From the NCBI GenBank assembly GCA_013397935.1, contig VZRN01005832.1, positions 1 through 64,000 of the forward strand: a DNA stretch of 64,000 nt. The letters run 5' to 3'. Numbering within the stretch: the stretch's first letter is position 1; each line of letters begins with the position of its first letter. A program made the position numbers and the translations under genes. The notes under the pieces were generated by a model. It was not told the origin of the DNA, ran no database searches, and saw only the letters and a list, made by a program, of their open reading frames with translations. Positions 26,401 to 39,609 of this stretch are shown piece after piece. This DNA comes from Dasyornis broadbenti (Eukaryota > Chordata > Aves > Passeriformes > Dasyornithidae).

Positions 26401-29400
26401 ATAGAGTGGGCACGATAGTAATGAGACTTCCATACATTTAACTTCTGCTTCTAGAAGCATAATAAAATTGTAGCAAAAACCATCTCTCTAAACATATAAA
26501 ACCATTTTGAGCAGGAATTACTACGATTCTTAAAAAAGTTGGTTTTTATCAGGCATGTTTTGAATTGTTCTTCTGAAAGTACAATAGGAAATCATTATCA
26601 GCAGCAGATGAAATAAAATACCTTTGGATTAATTTCAGAGTTTTATCTCATTCTATGAAATCAGCTGACAAAAATTAATTCCCATTTACTTGAAAAGAGT
26701 AATACCACATGTTACAGAAAAAGAGTTGAAGGACTACCAGATGTATTAGAAATAACAGTATGTCAAACAATATAGCTATTTAATGACCTGTTTTAGGGAT
26801 GAATAGTTTAACAGCATGAGTAACATATTTCTTATGGAAATGAAAAAACTCCTCCATGACTTACAAACATCCAAAGTAAATGGTAGGGAAGACACTGATT
26901 TAGAGGCAAAAGATTCAATATACAAGTGAAAAAAAAAAAAAAGGGAGTGACATATGGGAAGATGTCTTTAAAATAGATGAAATAATTTTGCAATCACAGT
27001 AGACACAGTAAAATATAACTTATTCCTCTCAAGAATGTCCTTAAAAAGGAAAAAAATGCACAGCGGAATACTGAATGAAAGCAAATCCGTCCAGAAAAAG
27101 TCTTTTCTATTTTGCAATTTTGGCCTTAGGGTTTGTATTATTTATTATGTTAATTCCACAGGCTTCAGAGATCTTTCTTCCTACAAGTGGAACGCCTTGA
27201 AAAAATATTGTTGGAGGAAACTGTGAAGTTTCCTTCCTCTGAAGCATCTCAGTTAAAGATTTCATCATGGACTCTGTCCTTGCATGATTACAGATGAATC
27301 AGGCTTTGCTGGAGAGTGAATTACCAGATACATAATCAGCTTAAGGTGATGAAGAGCAACAGAAATAGATGGAGTGACATATGGGAAAAGATAAAATGGC
27401 GTTAAAAAATGCATAGCTTGGCTTCAGAAATGACTTCATCTGTGATGGGCTTTGACGATAGTTTGCAGCTATTGGGAAAAGTGTGAACTAAAAAGAAGGA
27501 AAAAGAAATTGTGTGAAGCTTAGAGTATTTTTGTTTACACCAAGATTGAATCCAACCATATGTTTTCTGTAGAGGTGGCTGTACATTCCTTTCAGCCTAT
27601 ATCCACTAGATTTTTCAACAGTTTGTGCTCTGTGAATAAAGAGGGCATACAGAGCTAATATTTCACTAGCTCTTTGCCATCCATATCTCTACCCAGATCT
27701 CATTTTTTATAGTATGTGGAAGATTGCTATCTTCATTCAACAGATAGGAAGTCTTCCAGTGTGACTGCAGGAGCACACAGGTATCCCAGTGCAGGCTTGT
27801 GCATCACCTGCAGAACCCAGGGGAAAGCCACGCCAAGACTATGAACCATGGTATACTGGAAGTAGCTGGATTGCCTAAATTGGCTTATAAATGTTTACAC
27901 CAGAAGGGTGTGGCAGGGTAGGGAAATGAACCTGCTTGGCTTCTCACATTCCATGCTGGTATTACTGTGTCATACTTCCTCCCTTTAGTTAGACACGTGG
28001 TTTTATTTGGGGCTTGGCATGGTGGGAAATACATCTGTGGTATGAAAGTAATCCTATCCTATGAACAGCAATATCACTCAATTCAGCACATTTACTAATA
28101 GAAATAGGTAAGCAGTTAGTCAGAAGTGATGATGATCATCATCTCATTTTCTCCAAAAGGAACACAGATTTGTTAGCACCTGGAAGTCTGTTCTTTTCAT
28201 TGTGAATGTTTCATTAAAACTGCATAAGGCTGTGGTCAAAACTGAATTAGTTTCAAATAATATCTGCAATGTGACCAAACCCTTCCTCCAGCTTTACCTT
28301 CAGGCTTCCCTTCATCCTGCTTTTTCCTCTCAGTTCTTGTCATTTGGCTGGTATGTGAAGCTGGTTGTTTTCTTCTCCGTGGTGCCAGGTGGTCACCTTT
28401 CCTTTGTGGCAGTTGTAGTTAAGCAGTCAGCTTCCTGGTAGCTGGATGGCTTTTCCCATTAGCTGGCTGTTGATTGTTAGTGATTGAGCTGCTGCTTCAT
28501 GTTTACCGCTTTCTTTTCACAGCTCTCATCTTGTTTTTCCAGCTGACAAGTCAGTAGACTCCCTGACAATATCAAGTATCTCCTTGTGTTACCTCTCCTC
28601 CTCTTACTGCTTTTGCTCTTCCTGTGCCTAGCATTCTGATTCTTGTTCATCAGGTTTATTGTTTGGAACAAAAATCTGCATATCCTTGCTGCTTTTATTT
28701 CTGAGTTTTTATTGAGCTATTACTTCTGTTGTATTGTTGGCCTTAAGATCTAAAATTTTACTACAGATAGGTGGGCTATTTTGAATTTTTTGTTGCATAT
28801 TTATTGTACATAGTAAGGCAGTGGATAATTCTGGGTATGCCACGGTGGTTAAATTATGTATGTTTTATTTGTGCAAATGCTTTGGACATTTTTGTAGTTT
28901 CTGTTCCTAACCATCTCTCTGTGAATTTTATTTGTTAATGGTGTTAATACAGACTTGAGGCTGGACTTAATCATCTATTTCAGAAATGCAATATAGGTAA
29001 CATAATTAAGCTTCTTGATAAGGAAGCAAGATCTGTTTTCAGTTGAAAGATATAGGTTAATTAGCATGGAATGTAGATCAGAGACACTGCACAGCAAGGT
29101 TTGTTTTTCAAACTCTGATCTTCAGAAGTCAATATGTATTTTTCTATTTACTGTGCCAATGAACGAATGAATGGTGTGTTTTACAAAATCAGACTATAAA
29201 GTAGGCTGCTACTAGTGTCGAATCTTTTAGAAAAGAAATTGAAGCCAAAGTATTTACCTCAGTGGAGAGCATTAGTCATGCATTAATGGGCTTCTCTAAA
29301 ATTTCGTATCTGTGTCACGCAGTTCCATTTTTGTCAAAAAGGGCTCTCTGCCTGCCCTCTGTTTGCAAGGAAGGTGTCCTAAAACTATGACTGCTTCATG

Positions 29401-29905
29401 TATGCATATAATTATTTCTGTTCTGAGAAACAGAATAACTCTTATGCCAGTAAACAGATTTTGCCTTTAAATGCATTGACCATATTTGTGAGATGAAAGG
29501 ATAGCAGGATGAGAGAAAATGTTCAGGGATATAGTGATATTTTATTTATTTTTTTCATTTATTTGAATTTCATTAATATTTTATGTGTATTTTATTGTAT
29601 TGTCACTATGTATAGTAATAATATGACAACAATAGCTTATACTAAATTATTACAAAACCCTGGATTATGAGGGGTCTGCAGTAGCACTGTCTCCATTGCT
29701 TTCCTGATCACCATCACATGACTAAAAGAATAAAATCATGTGACATGTGACATCCAAAACCAGTGCAGTTGGTGGGACTTAGATGATAAAGCCACCTTTG
29801 ATCATCTGAGCCTCAGTTTTAAATTAGGCACTATGCCAGAAGGTCCCTTCTGACTTATGCTAGAAGCTAAGGTGTTTTTTATCTTGAGTCGGTGGGTGCC
29901 AGCCC
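23470..29905. other. Intergenic, nothing recognised
   Basis: AT-rich sequence with a 14-base A run at 26929-26942 and a perfect 16-bp palindrome at 28128-28143. Small ORFs show no family resemblance. Confidence 0.5.
28128..28143. repeat. Perfect 16-bp palindrome
   Basis: GATGATGATCATCATC equals its own reverse complement. It is built from a GAT/ATC triplet pattern, so it may have arisen by simple slippage. No factor is assigned. Confidence 0.9.
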
Positions 29906-30186
29906 ATGGCTTGGGCATTGGGTAGTTGTGTCCCTCTCACCTTTTATCTCCCTTTTCGTGATTCAGACTGCTTGGCTCTTCCCATCCTATGCACAGTAAA
30001 ATGTCAGCTATTCTTTAGTGCTGTTCCAGAGTGCTGTTCCAGAGCTTTACCAAGACTCAGGCGCTGTCAGAGCTGTCTGCAGTCATTTGTGTGGGAGGTG
30101 TGTGAGGGGACTTACGCAGTAACTGTGCTGAAATAATTACTGTATTTGACTTGACTAATAAATGGTATTTTTTGCAAAAAAAAAAA
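29906..30186 (+). other. Possible polyadenylated transcript 3' end or retrocopy
   Basis: A 76-codon open frame (29906-30136) is followed within 21 bases by AATAAA (30157-30162) and, 13 bases after that, by a run of eleven A (30176-30186). Signal, spacing and A-tail together resemble the 3' end of a processed mRNA copied into the genome. The protein frame is not recognised, no 5' end or target-site duplication was found, and an A run after AATAAA can occur by chance in AT-rich DNA. A 13-bp perfect tandem duplication (AGTGCTGTTCCAG, 30017-30042) lies inside. This is a tentative call. Confidence 0.2.
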
Positions 30187-32426
30187 TTCTGGACAGGGGA
30201 TAGAGGAGTATTTTACTCATTAAACTCTGTACTCAATAGTTCCACAAAGATGAAAATATAAAATGCTTTGATGAAAAGAGGCAATTACTTCTAAAAGATG
30301 TAGGAAGCACTATTTATGAAATAGGCACAATTTGTTATGATTTTTTGTTGAAAGTTTAAACTCAGAATACTGAAGTCTTTGGAGAATAAAATGTTAAGTA
30401 ATTCTGCAGTCTTATTTTTTTTTAGATGCTGCAGTTTCCCTGTGTTGCCATGGTAACATACTTTCTGTATAATTGCCAGGCTGCCTTACAGTGATGCAAA
30501 TAAGTAAAGAAGTTGTCACATGGCATGACCTAGGCTTATATCTGAGTGGAGATTTACTGCCCACAGAGCAGCAATAACACCAAAGATATCTGTCACCTGC
30601 AGGATAAAGAATTACATATTGCTGAAGTGCTGCAGAAACAAATGGCAGTGAATGTGAAGTGCTGGGACTTGCTGTTATGCAGAAGGACTAGAAGCCCTCC
30701 CCCAGGCCTGCTCCTACTGAGCATATTTTTTCTTATGCTTTACATGAGTGGAGGATCAGAACTTTTACAGCTAACACCAGCCCTAAGCATGTTATTTAGG
30801 AATTTAATTTGTCTTGGAGATATAAGAAGTCTGGACCAGAGATTTGCAAAGGAAGAGTTATAGCTCTGACACTTACCAGCAAAGTCTGGCCTCTTCTCTG
30901 AGATGAGTTAGTACTGCGATCCAAAGAACTCCTCTCAAAAAGCAGTGAAAAAAAGGGGAAAAGGGTGGGAGGGGGAAGAGAAAGGCGAAACCAAAAGGGA
31001 ACAAAAGCATTAACATGTTTTCCTTAGTTTCTATTTGCTGAAGATAGCACTTACACCTTTCACACTTCTTTAGGATATTTTTGATGTGAACCACAAATCC
31101 CAGTGGTTCCCGGGAATACCCCCTTACAGGAATCCTTCTCTTGGCCAAGATTTCTGCCCTCAGTCTCCAAGGCATTGTGATATGTTGCTCCATAAGGAAG
31201 AAAGAACTGGGGTAGTGATGAGCCCTGGGCATTTCTGACAAGCAATCTGAGAGTGCTCATCACCACATTCAGCTCAGGCTGAAAATAAGTTCCTTAAAAT
31301 ACAAATTTTAAAACATAAAAGTCAGAAAAGAAATAAAAAATCCCCAAACCCAATAAGCCACCAAAAAGTGCAGTTCTGCATCAATTTTGGCACTGCAAGA
31401 ATTCCCTAGTTGCTCCAGATTACCCTTTGTTAGGACAGAGTAACTAGCTCAGATGTTCTGTATGCCATTTGCTCAGATGTTTTCCTCTCTTATTCGACCT
31501 CTTTGTTCGTTTGTTAAGGATGGATTCTGCTAAAGCTCCCTCTTTCACTGCCTCAGCATCTCTGCTAGGATAGGTTCTGGGGATTACCCTATTTTTTTGA
31601 GTTTTTTCAGCCGTTCTTCCAGTAAGATGTTATTTTGGTCTTTGTTAAAACCATATTGTCCCTAGAGTGAATTCTCTCATTGTGTTCTGTAGACTTTCTT
31701 GTTTTTCTTAAGTATGGCTGTGAACTTCCTCTCTTGTGAGGCTACTTGGGCACTAGTAGTAAGTAGGGTGGTTTCTCAGCCCTTGCTACCAGGGGTTAGG
31801 TTTATGTTCTCTTTCCCTCCAAATTTGCCTCTAATTAATTAGAATTGTAGCAACCTCGCACAGATATTTCCACCGTGTTTCTTAATTAGTCTTCCTGAAT
31901 TCTGGCTCTTCCTTCAAATTATTTTAAGACTGTAAGAGAACTTCGTCTTCCTAGATTAGGAGAAGGATTCATTGCTCATGCACAACAGAGAGTTTGTGAC
32001 TTAACATTAGCTTCTTTCTCAGAGTCCATATGTGACAAAATAATAAAAATAAGAAAATCTGACATCTGCTTTCTGTTTGTCTGGGAAAGGTCTTGTCATT
32101 GTAATATGTATCATTGTAAGTCGTGAGTTATGGATACATCATGACTGTTTTCTCCCTATGAAAGCAGATGTAGAATAAAAAAATAGAAGTGCAAACTAGG
32201 GCTATGTATAGTGCTATACATAAAACTACAGAATAGATTCAATTTGCATATAGCCCACAGCCTCATGGGAAGCATAATAATATTCTTTCCTCTCCCCCCC
32301 ACCCCTTTCTTCTTTTTTTTCACTTTGAGGAGAAAAGTATGGTAATTGGATAACTGTATTTCAAATAATGATTGGATTTCAAGTCACTTTTTGCTTTTGT
32401 TGGTCTTTATACTTTCCTTCTTGCAG
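30187..32426. other. Intergenic, nothing recognised
   Basis: Includes ORFs of 105 codons (30546-30863 plus) and 122 codons (30873-31241 minus) with no recognisable motif. A pyrimidine-rich stretch lies at 32283-32322. Confidence 0.5.
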
Positions 32427-33050
32427 GAATGGATTGTGGATCCAGCTGGAGTGGCAGAGTGCAAAAAGCAATGTCTGAGCATATCTGACAGAGAATATTA
32501 CCTAAGAAAAACTGTTATCCATTCCTCCTAGGCAGGAACTGTGAAAACATCACTGTAAACATCCTGAGCATACAAACTGACGTCCATAGACTCACCACTG
32601 ACACTCATGACAGGATAATTCAATTTTTATTATTCAGGACACACAACTGTATCAAAATCAGATTCTTCCTTTTTACTTGTTTTAGAACTCTGATGTTTAA
32701 AAAAATGTGCTAATTGTCAATGAATAAGAGTTACCATGTCCACATTAATTCTCAATTATGCTTGCTTTAAAACTTTGGTTATTTTAAATGTAAGAGTTAC
32801 ATGAAAAAAAAGTGTCTTTGAAGTTTCTGTACATGCCACCATTTAATCAGGAAAATAACTGCAATTCAGAATTGTTCTCATTATAATATTTTACACATCC
32901 CATTAAAAAGAATATGTAAGTTGTTTGAAGGAGGAATGATTTTGTTGTTGTCTTTATAATGGCATCTTGGTCTACTACTTGTACCCAATGCTAGTAATAA
33001 AGATAATAGTCTATAATTGCTGTGTTCAATAAAATGCTTGTAAATGGGAA
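32427..33050 (+). other. Possible 3'-terminal exon of an unidentified transcript
   Basis: A strong-looking splice acceptor (a pyrimidine-rich run ending TTCCTTCTTGCAG at 32426) precedes an open phase-0 segment of 34 codons ending in TAG at 32529-32531. About 500 bases of AT-rich 3'UTR-like sequence follow, with two AATAAA signals (32996-33001 and 33028-33033). The peptide starts EWIVDPAGVAECKKQC and matches nothing I know. No upstream exon with a matching donor was identified. It could equally be a non-coding RNA exon or chance. Confidence 0.2.
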
Positions 33051-33277
33051 CACATAAAATTATTGTGAACCTCAGTAAGGTAGATGAAGATGTGCTTATA
33101 TGAGTCTGTTGGGGGAAAAAAGCAAGTATTTCAAAAATAACACAGGAATTTTAAATTGCAAGCTAAGTTTCTTTTCTTCCCTTTCTGATTATATTCTGTT
33201 TTGCTCTTTTCCCCATTCTATTTGTTGTCCATCCTCTGTTGTTCAAATGAGCCACTGATACTGATACTTAAAATACC

Positions 33278-33306
33278 AAGTTGAAAATAACTCGTATTTT
33301 CAACTT
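33278..33306. repeat. Perfect 12-bp-stem hairpin
   Basis: AAGTTGAAAATA (33278-33289) and its exact reverse complement (33295-33306) flank a 5-base loop ACTCG. It lies just downstream of the possible 3'-terminal exon. The function is unknown; it is too short for a typical microRNA precursor. Confidence 0.9.
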
Positions 33307-36300
33307 ATGCCAACTCTTGTTTCATCCTCAAAACACCAACAAAGAAATACTCTTCTGTCTCTACTGTTTCTGAAATAAAAAAAAATCCAAAACAATCCAA
33401 CTGTTCTTTATTTTTTTACTTTGTGAAATCAGCTTAAATTTTCATTAGTCATAGCATTGAAAATCATGAAGGAAAGCTATGGATTTCCACCCTAAAATTT
33501 GCACCAATATTTTTTTAGATTATGTTTCTATGAGACTTCAGTGTATGAGATCCACTCTTAGGAACAGAGTGCCGAGACACACACACAAAGTAAATGTGTG
33601 TGTTTATCTCCCACATCACTCTGATTCTGCCACTTTTATGACATGAATGCAGAACAGAAACCCAGAACCTCAGGAGTTCTTGCCCTGCTGTTCCTATCAA
33701 AGTGCTATTTAGTCTTGGGCATATTACAATAACATCTTGTTTCCACGCTTGTAATTCCTTCTGCAAACTGAGCAGAAAACTATTTCTTACAAAGTCGTCT
33801 CCCTGGGGTGTCCTAAGGATTAATTGCTGTAAGTGCACTTTCTGGAACACATAAAGTTCCCTATAAGTATCCATCATTAAATGTTATATTGCCTCAAGTA
33901 TTTAACCACATTAGTTTCTCTTACTTAAGTAGCCCCAGTGATATCTGTTTCTATTAATTATTTTTAGTATTTGCCATTATTCTTAAACACTAGCTAAATG
34001 GCTTTGGCTGTGGGAAAGCAAATTCACCAGACAGCTGTTTTCTTCTGTATTTAAAGTATACATACGACCGCCTTTTTTCATTACTTTATTCACTTATGTT
34101 TATCAATTAATTTTTTACTCCACTGATTTTCTTACTATTATTTTCTGTATTAGGGGAAATACTTTAAAATATTGGAAGTAAAAGAATTGCACAACGCAAT
34201 AGCAGAGAAATTAAGTAGAAGAGAATTCAAAACCATCATAAATCCTTGCAACTTGCAGAGGCTTCAGAGTGTCTTTACCAGTTCAAAGAATGAGAAAGGA
34301 AGATGTGGCAATTAGGATTTCAGGAAGCTTGAGCTGGCATGCAAAAAGTAGGTATGTTTTTAATTCCGTTAACTTCTAATTAGTTTAGCATCCAGCAAAA
34401 AACTTCTCAGAAGGCTGTTCTTAAAACTCACCCCTTATCTACCATTTTTCTACTCCTTCTATTTTCTAGAGGTGCCTCTTCTCTTCATGTGTAGCCTTAC
34501 AAATGCAGACAAAAATTTTCTGTCCTGGAGTCCTGCAGGCAGAGGGTTCCATTTCCTGCATTTTTCTGATTTCGTATTAGCATTCCTAGTGTATGTACAA
34601 AGGTGCCTAAACATAATTAATACATTTTCCAAAACCAAGTTGACTCATCCTCTTGTCCCCACTCTTTCCAGTAAACAAGTGCAGTGACTCCCTCCATTAA
34701 GTAAACAGAATTTAAAAAACTCATTTGGTTTAATCTCTAAGAACAAACAGGTAGAGAGACCTAATGTGAGCATCTAAATGAATTCCTCACCAAAAAGGAA
34801 GGCACTTCATTCTTTCTGCTGATGTGCTTGCATTCCTATCTTTGGGGTTGTCTTTGTTTGATTCTTCTTAGCAATTTATTTTGTAATATTAGTGATGTCA
34901 GAATGACTCCAATTTAGGGTCTTGTCCCTCTCCTTATTTAAAATGAATAAATACATAAATGTCATCATGAGGCTGGTTAATACTTAGGACATTCATGCCT
35001 GGATCAAGATATCCTTGGTTCCTGCTGTGTATGAAATGTTCCAACCAAAATGTGCTTGATATCTTCATTGTCTTAAGAAGCACTTACTAGTATTAGAAAC
35101 TAAGGCAGAATTCCTCATTATGTCTAAACATGTTCCTTAACTGGAGAACACAAGCAGCTCTGTTGACTCCACATTCTTATTTGTAGGCTTAAATTTGAGT
35201 ACCTTGCTGAATCAGAACAAATTATGAAGATGTTAAAAGAGAGAAAAAAGTTCATTTTCTCTAAATGAAAGAATATACAAGACACATTTTGATTTTGGGA
35301 AAAGTATGCAGTCCTTTCCCACTCCACAGAAAAAACCCTCAGCATGTTACACTTGCCAAGTACCAAAGGGACTTTAAGGACTTACTACTTTCAAATTTAA
35401 AATCTACCTTCGATTTATCTTAGTTCAAAGCCTTGGAGCTGTAATAAATTTCTGAGTGACCTTATCTGGCTTCTGATATGTCCTTGGCAAGGACACATGT
35501 ACTAGGCAAATTTAAATCTTGGACATTCTGTAGGAGAACTCATCCTGGGATTCTGTAAATAAATATCTTGTCTAGGAATTTAAACTAGCCTATACTCATG
35601 TATCAACCTATTCATGTCTCAGAATATGACAAAATGTTGAGTGTATGGTGCTGCCCAGAAACTGAAATTACAGGTGTTTGGTACACCAGAGATCACAACC
35701 CACATTTTTCTGTACAAGCAATGATACATTAGTACAGAGTCAATGCTCAAGGTTCAACAGGAGATCTTCCACACTCCCAAAAAATCATATGAAATAATCA
35801 GATGATTTCAGTTTTCCCCATCCTCTATCTGCTGCACAACACTGGAGTTTTTTGTGCATTCTCTCACTTTTTTTCCATCCAAGTGTATCCTGCACTGTAG
35901 CAAGGGCAGTCATCATCTGGCTTCCAACAGTGAAAAATGCAAAGCAGGTGGAATCCAGCAAATTACCGAGGCTGGCAAGAATTGACTTGGGTGAAAATAG
36001 CCAGAGTGTCTCATTTACTCCATGCTAAGAAAGTATTAATTACAGGTGTGCAAGATGGAAACATCTATGTCCTTCATGCCTCTTGGAAATCTCATGTTGA
36101 ATCTGACCATTCTCCTTCCAGACCAAGAGTCTTAATTACTCAGAAAAGAGCCTGAAATTAATCTTTCAAATTCATCTGTAATTCTTCCTTGGCACCTTAA
36201 AATTGCACTATATGTACAATTTTATTGCTTTCAGATCTCCTTCTTTAAGTGTGTATAGCTAGAGGCAAGCTAGAAGTTGATTAAAAGAGCATGCAATTCA

Positions 36301-37801
36301 CTGTTCTTCAGCAAAATATTAAGGTACAGGTTTAGTGGCAAATTCTCAGATCTCTGGCTAAATTAGGTTTTCCAGTAGGAACCTCTATAGATTCCAAACA
36401 TGTCCATATATATTAGCAGGAGTTAAATATATAAGATAAAGATTTTGGTATCATGAATTAGGATAGATACATTATTTTTGGCTTTAGAGTTTGAACTTGT
36501 GCCCTTATGCAAATTTATTAAAGAATATTCCATTGATTTTGAAGGGCACTGTAATAGGGTGATCTGTTCTCTGTACACATAATGACATCTGAGACCAGCC
36601 AAACCTGTTCAAGACCTGCTGTTTCTAAGAAATCAAATTCTGTGAAGCATCACCAGCCTTGGCTGGGATGGTGGAAGAAAGAGGATACAGATTTCTTAAT
36701 GTTGTGAGTATCTGCCCATTGAAAGGCATATTTTTACAATAGAAGAAAGTTTAAGATCAGGACTAAACTTGTGATGACTTACCTTTTAAAGTACTTGATG
36801 CAAAAGTTGGGGTCAGAGACCATGAATTATCTAGATTCTATCTAATGTAGTTGTTTTGTTTTTTAAGCATTATAAGTTTTGATGTTAGAGACTTCTTTTC
36901 CTCTCATGACTTACTCATCATAGTGGTTAACTAACTGATGACAATGATCGTATGTCATCCTTTAGGCACTGAGTCACTCTGGAAATGTGGATTTCTTGGC
37001 TTCTTCTCAAGAGAACAATATATTGAAAAGATCAAATAGAGAAGGTGGGAGAATAGTTCTTCACGGTGTATTTCGTAGGACATCAGTAGGAGAGAACTCA
37101 TGATTATGAAACTTAGGGTTGACTTCCCAAATAGCTTTGTCCTTACAAAGTATTGTCAGTCTCTGAAACTCTCCCTCTGGGGCAGTAATGACTTGCGTTA
37201 GGAGTCTGAGATACATCTATCAACAGCCTGATAGTCTTAAAAAGCCCAATGCACTCGATTGTTTGCATTAACAAGGAAGTGCAGACAGATTGTATGTGAT
37301 CACTCATTAGGCTAAAAATTCCTAAAAGCAAGCAAAAAAACCCCAGGTGACTGATGCTTTTGAATTAATAATATAGAAAGATTGTAAACCATGGTGGTTC
37401 AGTTACGGTCCAACTATTTACTAAGTTTACAAAAAACGGATGTCATGACACCTTTTGGGCACACAATCCATTCTGGAAAATCGATGTTTTTCTGATACTT
37501 TTGCTCTTGGGTGGACTGGAAGGCATCCTATCCTGTGGCTTTTCTTATCACAATAGATGAAATAAGCTCTTACTCTTCATGTTTTTTCCCTGTCTGTTGT
37601 CTAAAAATAAGTTGGCTGCTTGTATCTTGATATACAGCTTTTCTCAATCTTGTACTTGCTTCACAAATGTGGGCCAAATACAGCAAACTCAAGATAAACA
37701 AAGCCAGAAATGTACACATTCAGATTAAAAATGAATCCTCTTTCTGCAAGGTATGGAGTCCTTTCCTCAAGCTGCCAGAACTAATTGAGTCAATGGACAC
37801 A
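33307..37801. other. Intergenic, nothing recognised
   Basis: AT-rich sequence. The 120-codon minus-strand ORF at 33515-33877 has no recognisable domain. No repeats were recognised. Confidence 0.5.
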
Positions 37802-38216
37802 CAAAATCACAGAACAAGCTGAGCTGGAAGAGACTCGAAAAGATCATCGAGTACAACTCCTGGCCCTGCCCGGACCATCCTTGAGTCACACCCTGTGCCT
37901 GAGAGCATTGTCCAAACACTTCTTGGACTCTTTCAAGCTGCTGCTGTGACCACATCCCTGGGGAGTCTGTTGAAGTACGCAACCATCCTTTGAATGACAA
38001 ACCTTTTCCTGTTATGTAACCAAAGCCTGCCCTGACTCAGCTTCATGCTGTTTCCTCAAGTCCTGTCACTGGTAATGAGAGTGAAGAGGTTGGTGCTTGC
38101 CCCTCCTCTTCCCCTCACGAGGAAGTTGTAGACTGCAATGAGGTCTCCTCTACTCCAGGATGAGCAGACCAAGTGACCTCAGCTGTCCCTCATACAGCTT
38201 ACCCTTAGGATCTTCC
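37802..38216 (-). mobile_element. CR1-type LINE, 3' fragment
   Basis: On the plus strand this reads AAATCACAGAACAAGCTGAG, GACTCGAAAAGATCATCGAG, CATCCCTGGGGAGTCTGTTG, CTTCATGCTGTTTCCTCAAG and ACGAGGAAGTTGTAGACTGC, which is the antisense of a CR1 3' region. Several of these are also antisense to parts of the CR1 copy at 22.1-23.5 kb (for example 'AGTCTACAACTTCCTCA' at 23113), so the two belong to related subfamilies. It is truncated and non-coding; the minus-strand ORF at 37767-38000 is derived from it. Confidence 0.9.
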
Positions 38217-39447
38217 TAGGTGAGATTCTGTCCTGATACTGGGCTGAAAAGAAAGTTCACTGCTTTCAGTGAACTGCTAGTCAGTGATTATTGAGAAACA
38301 AGTTCTTCAAACAAGAAGTAAAAAGTATGACCTGGTAGGTAAGTTCCTTTATACACAACAGTTTGTGAACACATAATTAAACACTCATTCAACTGTGGGC
38401 TTGATTTATTGCAGACCAATTTAGGAATATAAAATCAAGTTCCAGTCTTGCCTATTTAATTGATTGATAAGAAAGTAACTTGTAATTTAATAAAACTGAA
38501 AACAACAAACGTTTTCAAAGTGTTATTATTTGTCTTGGAATATGGATTATAAAATATGCAAGATGACCCTCATTTCTTGCTGGATTCCAAGACCCAAGCT
38601 GCTTTTCACGCATGGCTCCTTTTTTTCCCCTCCATAGTAAATCTCAGTCTTTCTTTTTCAACAGAGGCTCAACATTTTCAGGCTTGATGTCTTATACATT
38701 TTGAGCACTCAAACTGCTTCATTGTCTGTTTTTCCCAAGATTACCATCACTTTCTCCCTTTCCCCAGAAAAAATATATGGGTACTAATGTCATCTCCGTT
38801 CACTGTATCTCTGAATATATTGCTACTACTCTTTCTTGAAATCTCCATATCTACTGCTCTCCACATCAACATCTAGACCAATTTTTTAATGGAATAAATA
38901 GCAAGGAGAAAAATCATTACCATTCTTCATTTCTTAAGATAATTGTAAATGTTAACTAAAATACTTTGTGCAAACATTTTATAATATGTGTATGGAAGGT
39001 TATGACCACTGAAGAAATTGTTCAGTCAAAAAAACCCTCAGAGCTGAAATCGTGTATCTGCTGGCGACACAAAACTTACTGTGTTTTGTAAGTGAACACT
39101 GCGCAGTGTCACTAGGGCTTCATTGTAGAATGTTGCTGTATATATGTTCAGTTACAGATAATGAATATAAATATGGTATCTAGAGAGAAGTAGCTGAAGG
39201 ACATACTGTATTAATTCTTGAACTTAGAGAAAGGTACAGAGTAATGTATTTGCCACTGTCTTTGCCTTTTGAAAGGGATTTGGTGCTGAGGCATTATTTT
39301 CACTTTGAAAACTTCCTTCTTAGAAGAAATTTCATTGTTAGAAAGCCATGTTGGTAGAGGACAGCCCTCTTGCTGGCAGCTTTCCTAAGTCAGAATGGCT
39401 GAGTGTGCCTCGTATTTCTTGGCAGTGAGGATACCTTTGACTACTAC
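38217..39447. other. Intergenic, nothing recognised
   Basis: Sequence between two CR1 fragments in opposite orientation; no coding or RNA feature seen. Confidence 0.55.
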
Positions 39448-39609
39448 CAGAGAAGTTGTGGATGCCCCATCCCTGGAATTGTTAAAGGCCAGCTTGGATG
39501 GGGCTATGAGCAGCCTGGTCTGGAGGAAGGTGTTTCTCTCCATGGCAGGGGTTTGAAACTAGATAATCTTTAAGGTGCCTTCCAACCCAAGACATTTTTG
39601 GGTTCTATT
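39448..39609 (+). mobile_element. CR1-type LINE, short 3' terminus
   Basis: About 160 bases of CR1 3' untranslated region: AGAGAAGTTGTGGATGCCCC, ATCCCTGGAATTGTTAAAGG, CCAGCTTGGATGGGGCTATG, and the ending AGGTGCCTTCCAACCCAAG then GGGTTCTATTA. It shares the GTGGATGCCCCATCCCTGGAA segment with the copy at 14.1-14.6 kb. It is a very short 5'-truncated insertion with a degraded octamer tail. Confidence 0.9.
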
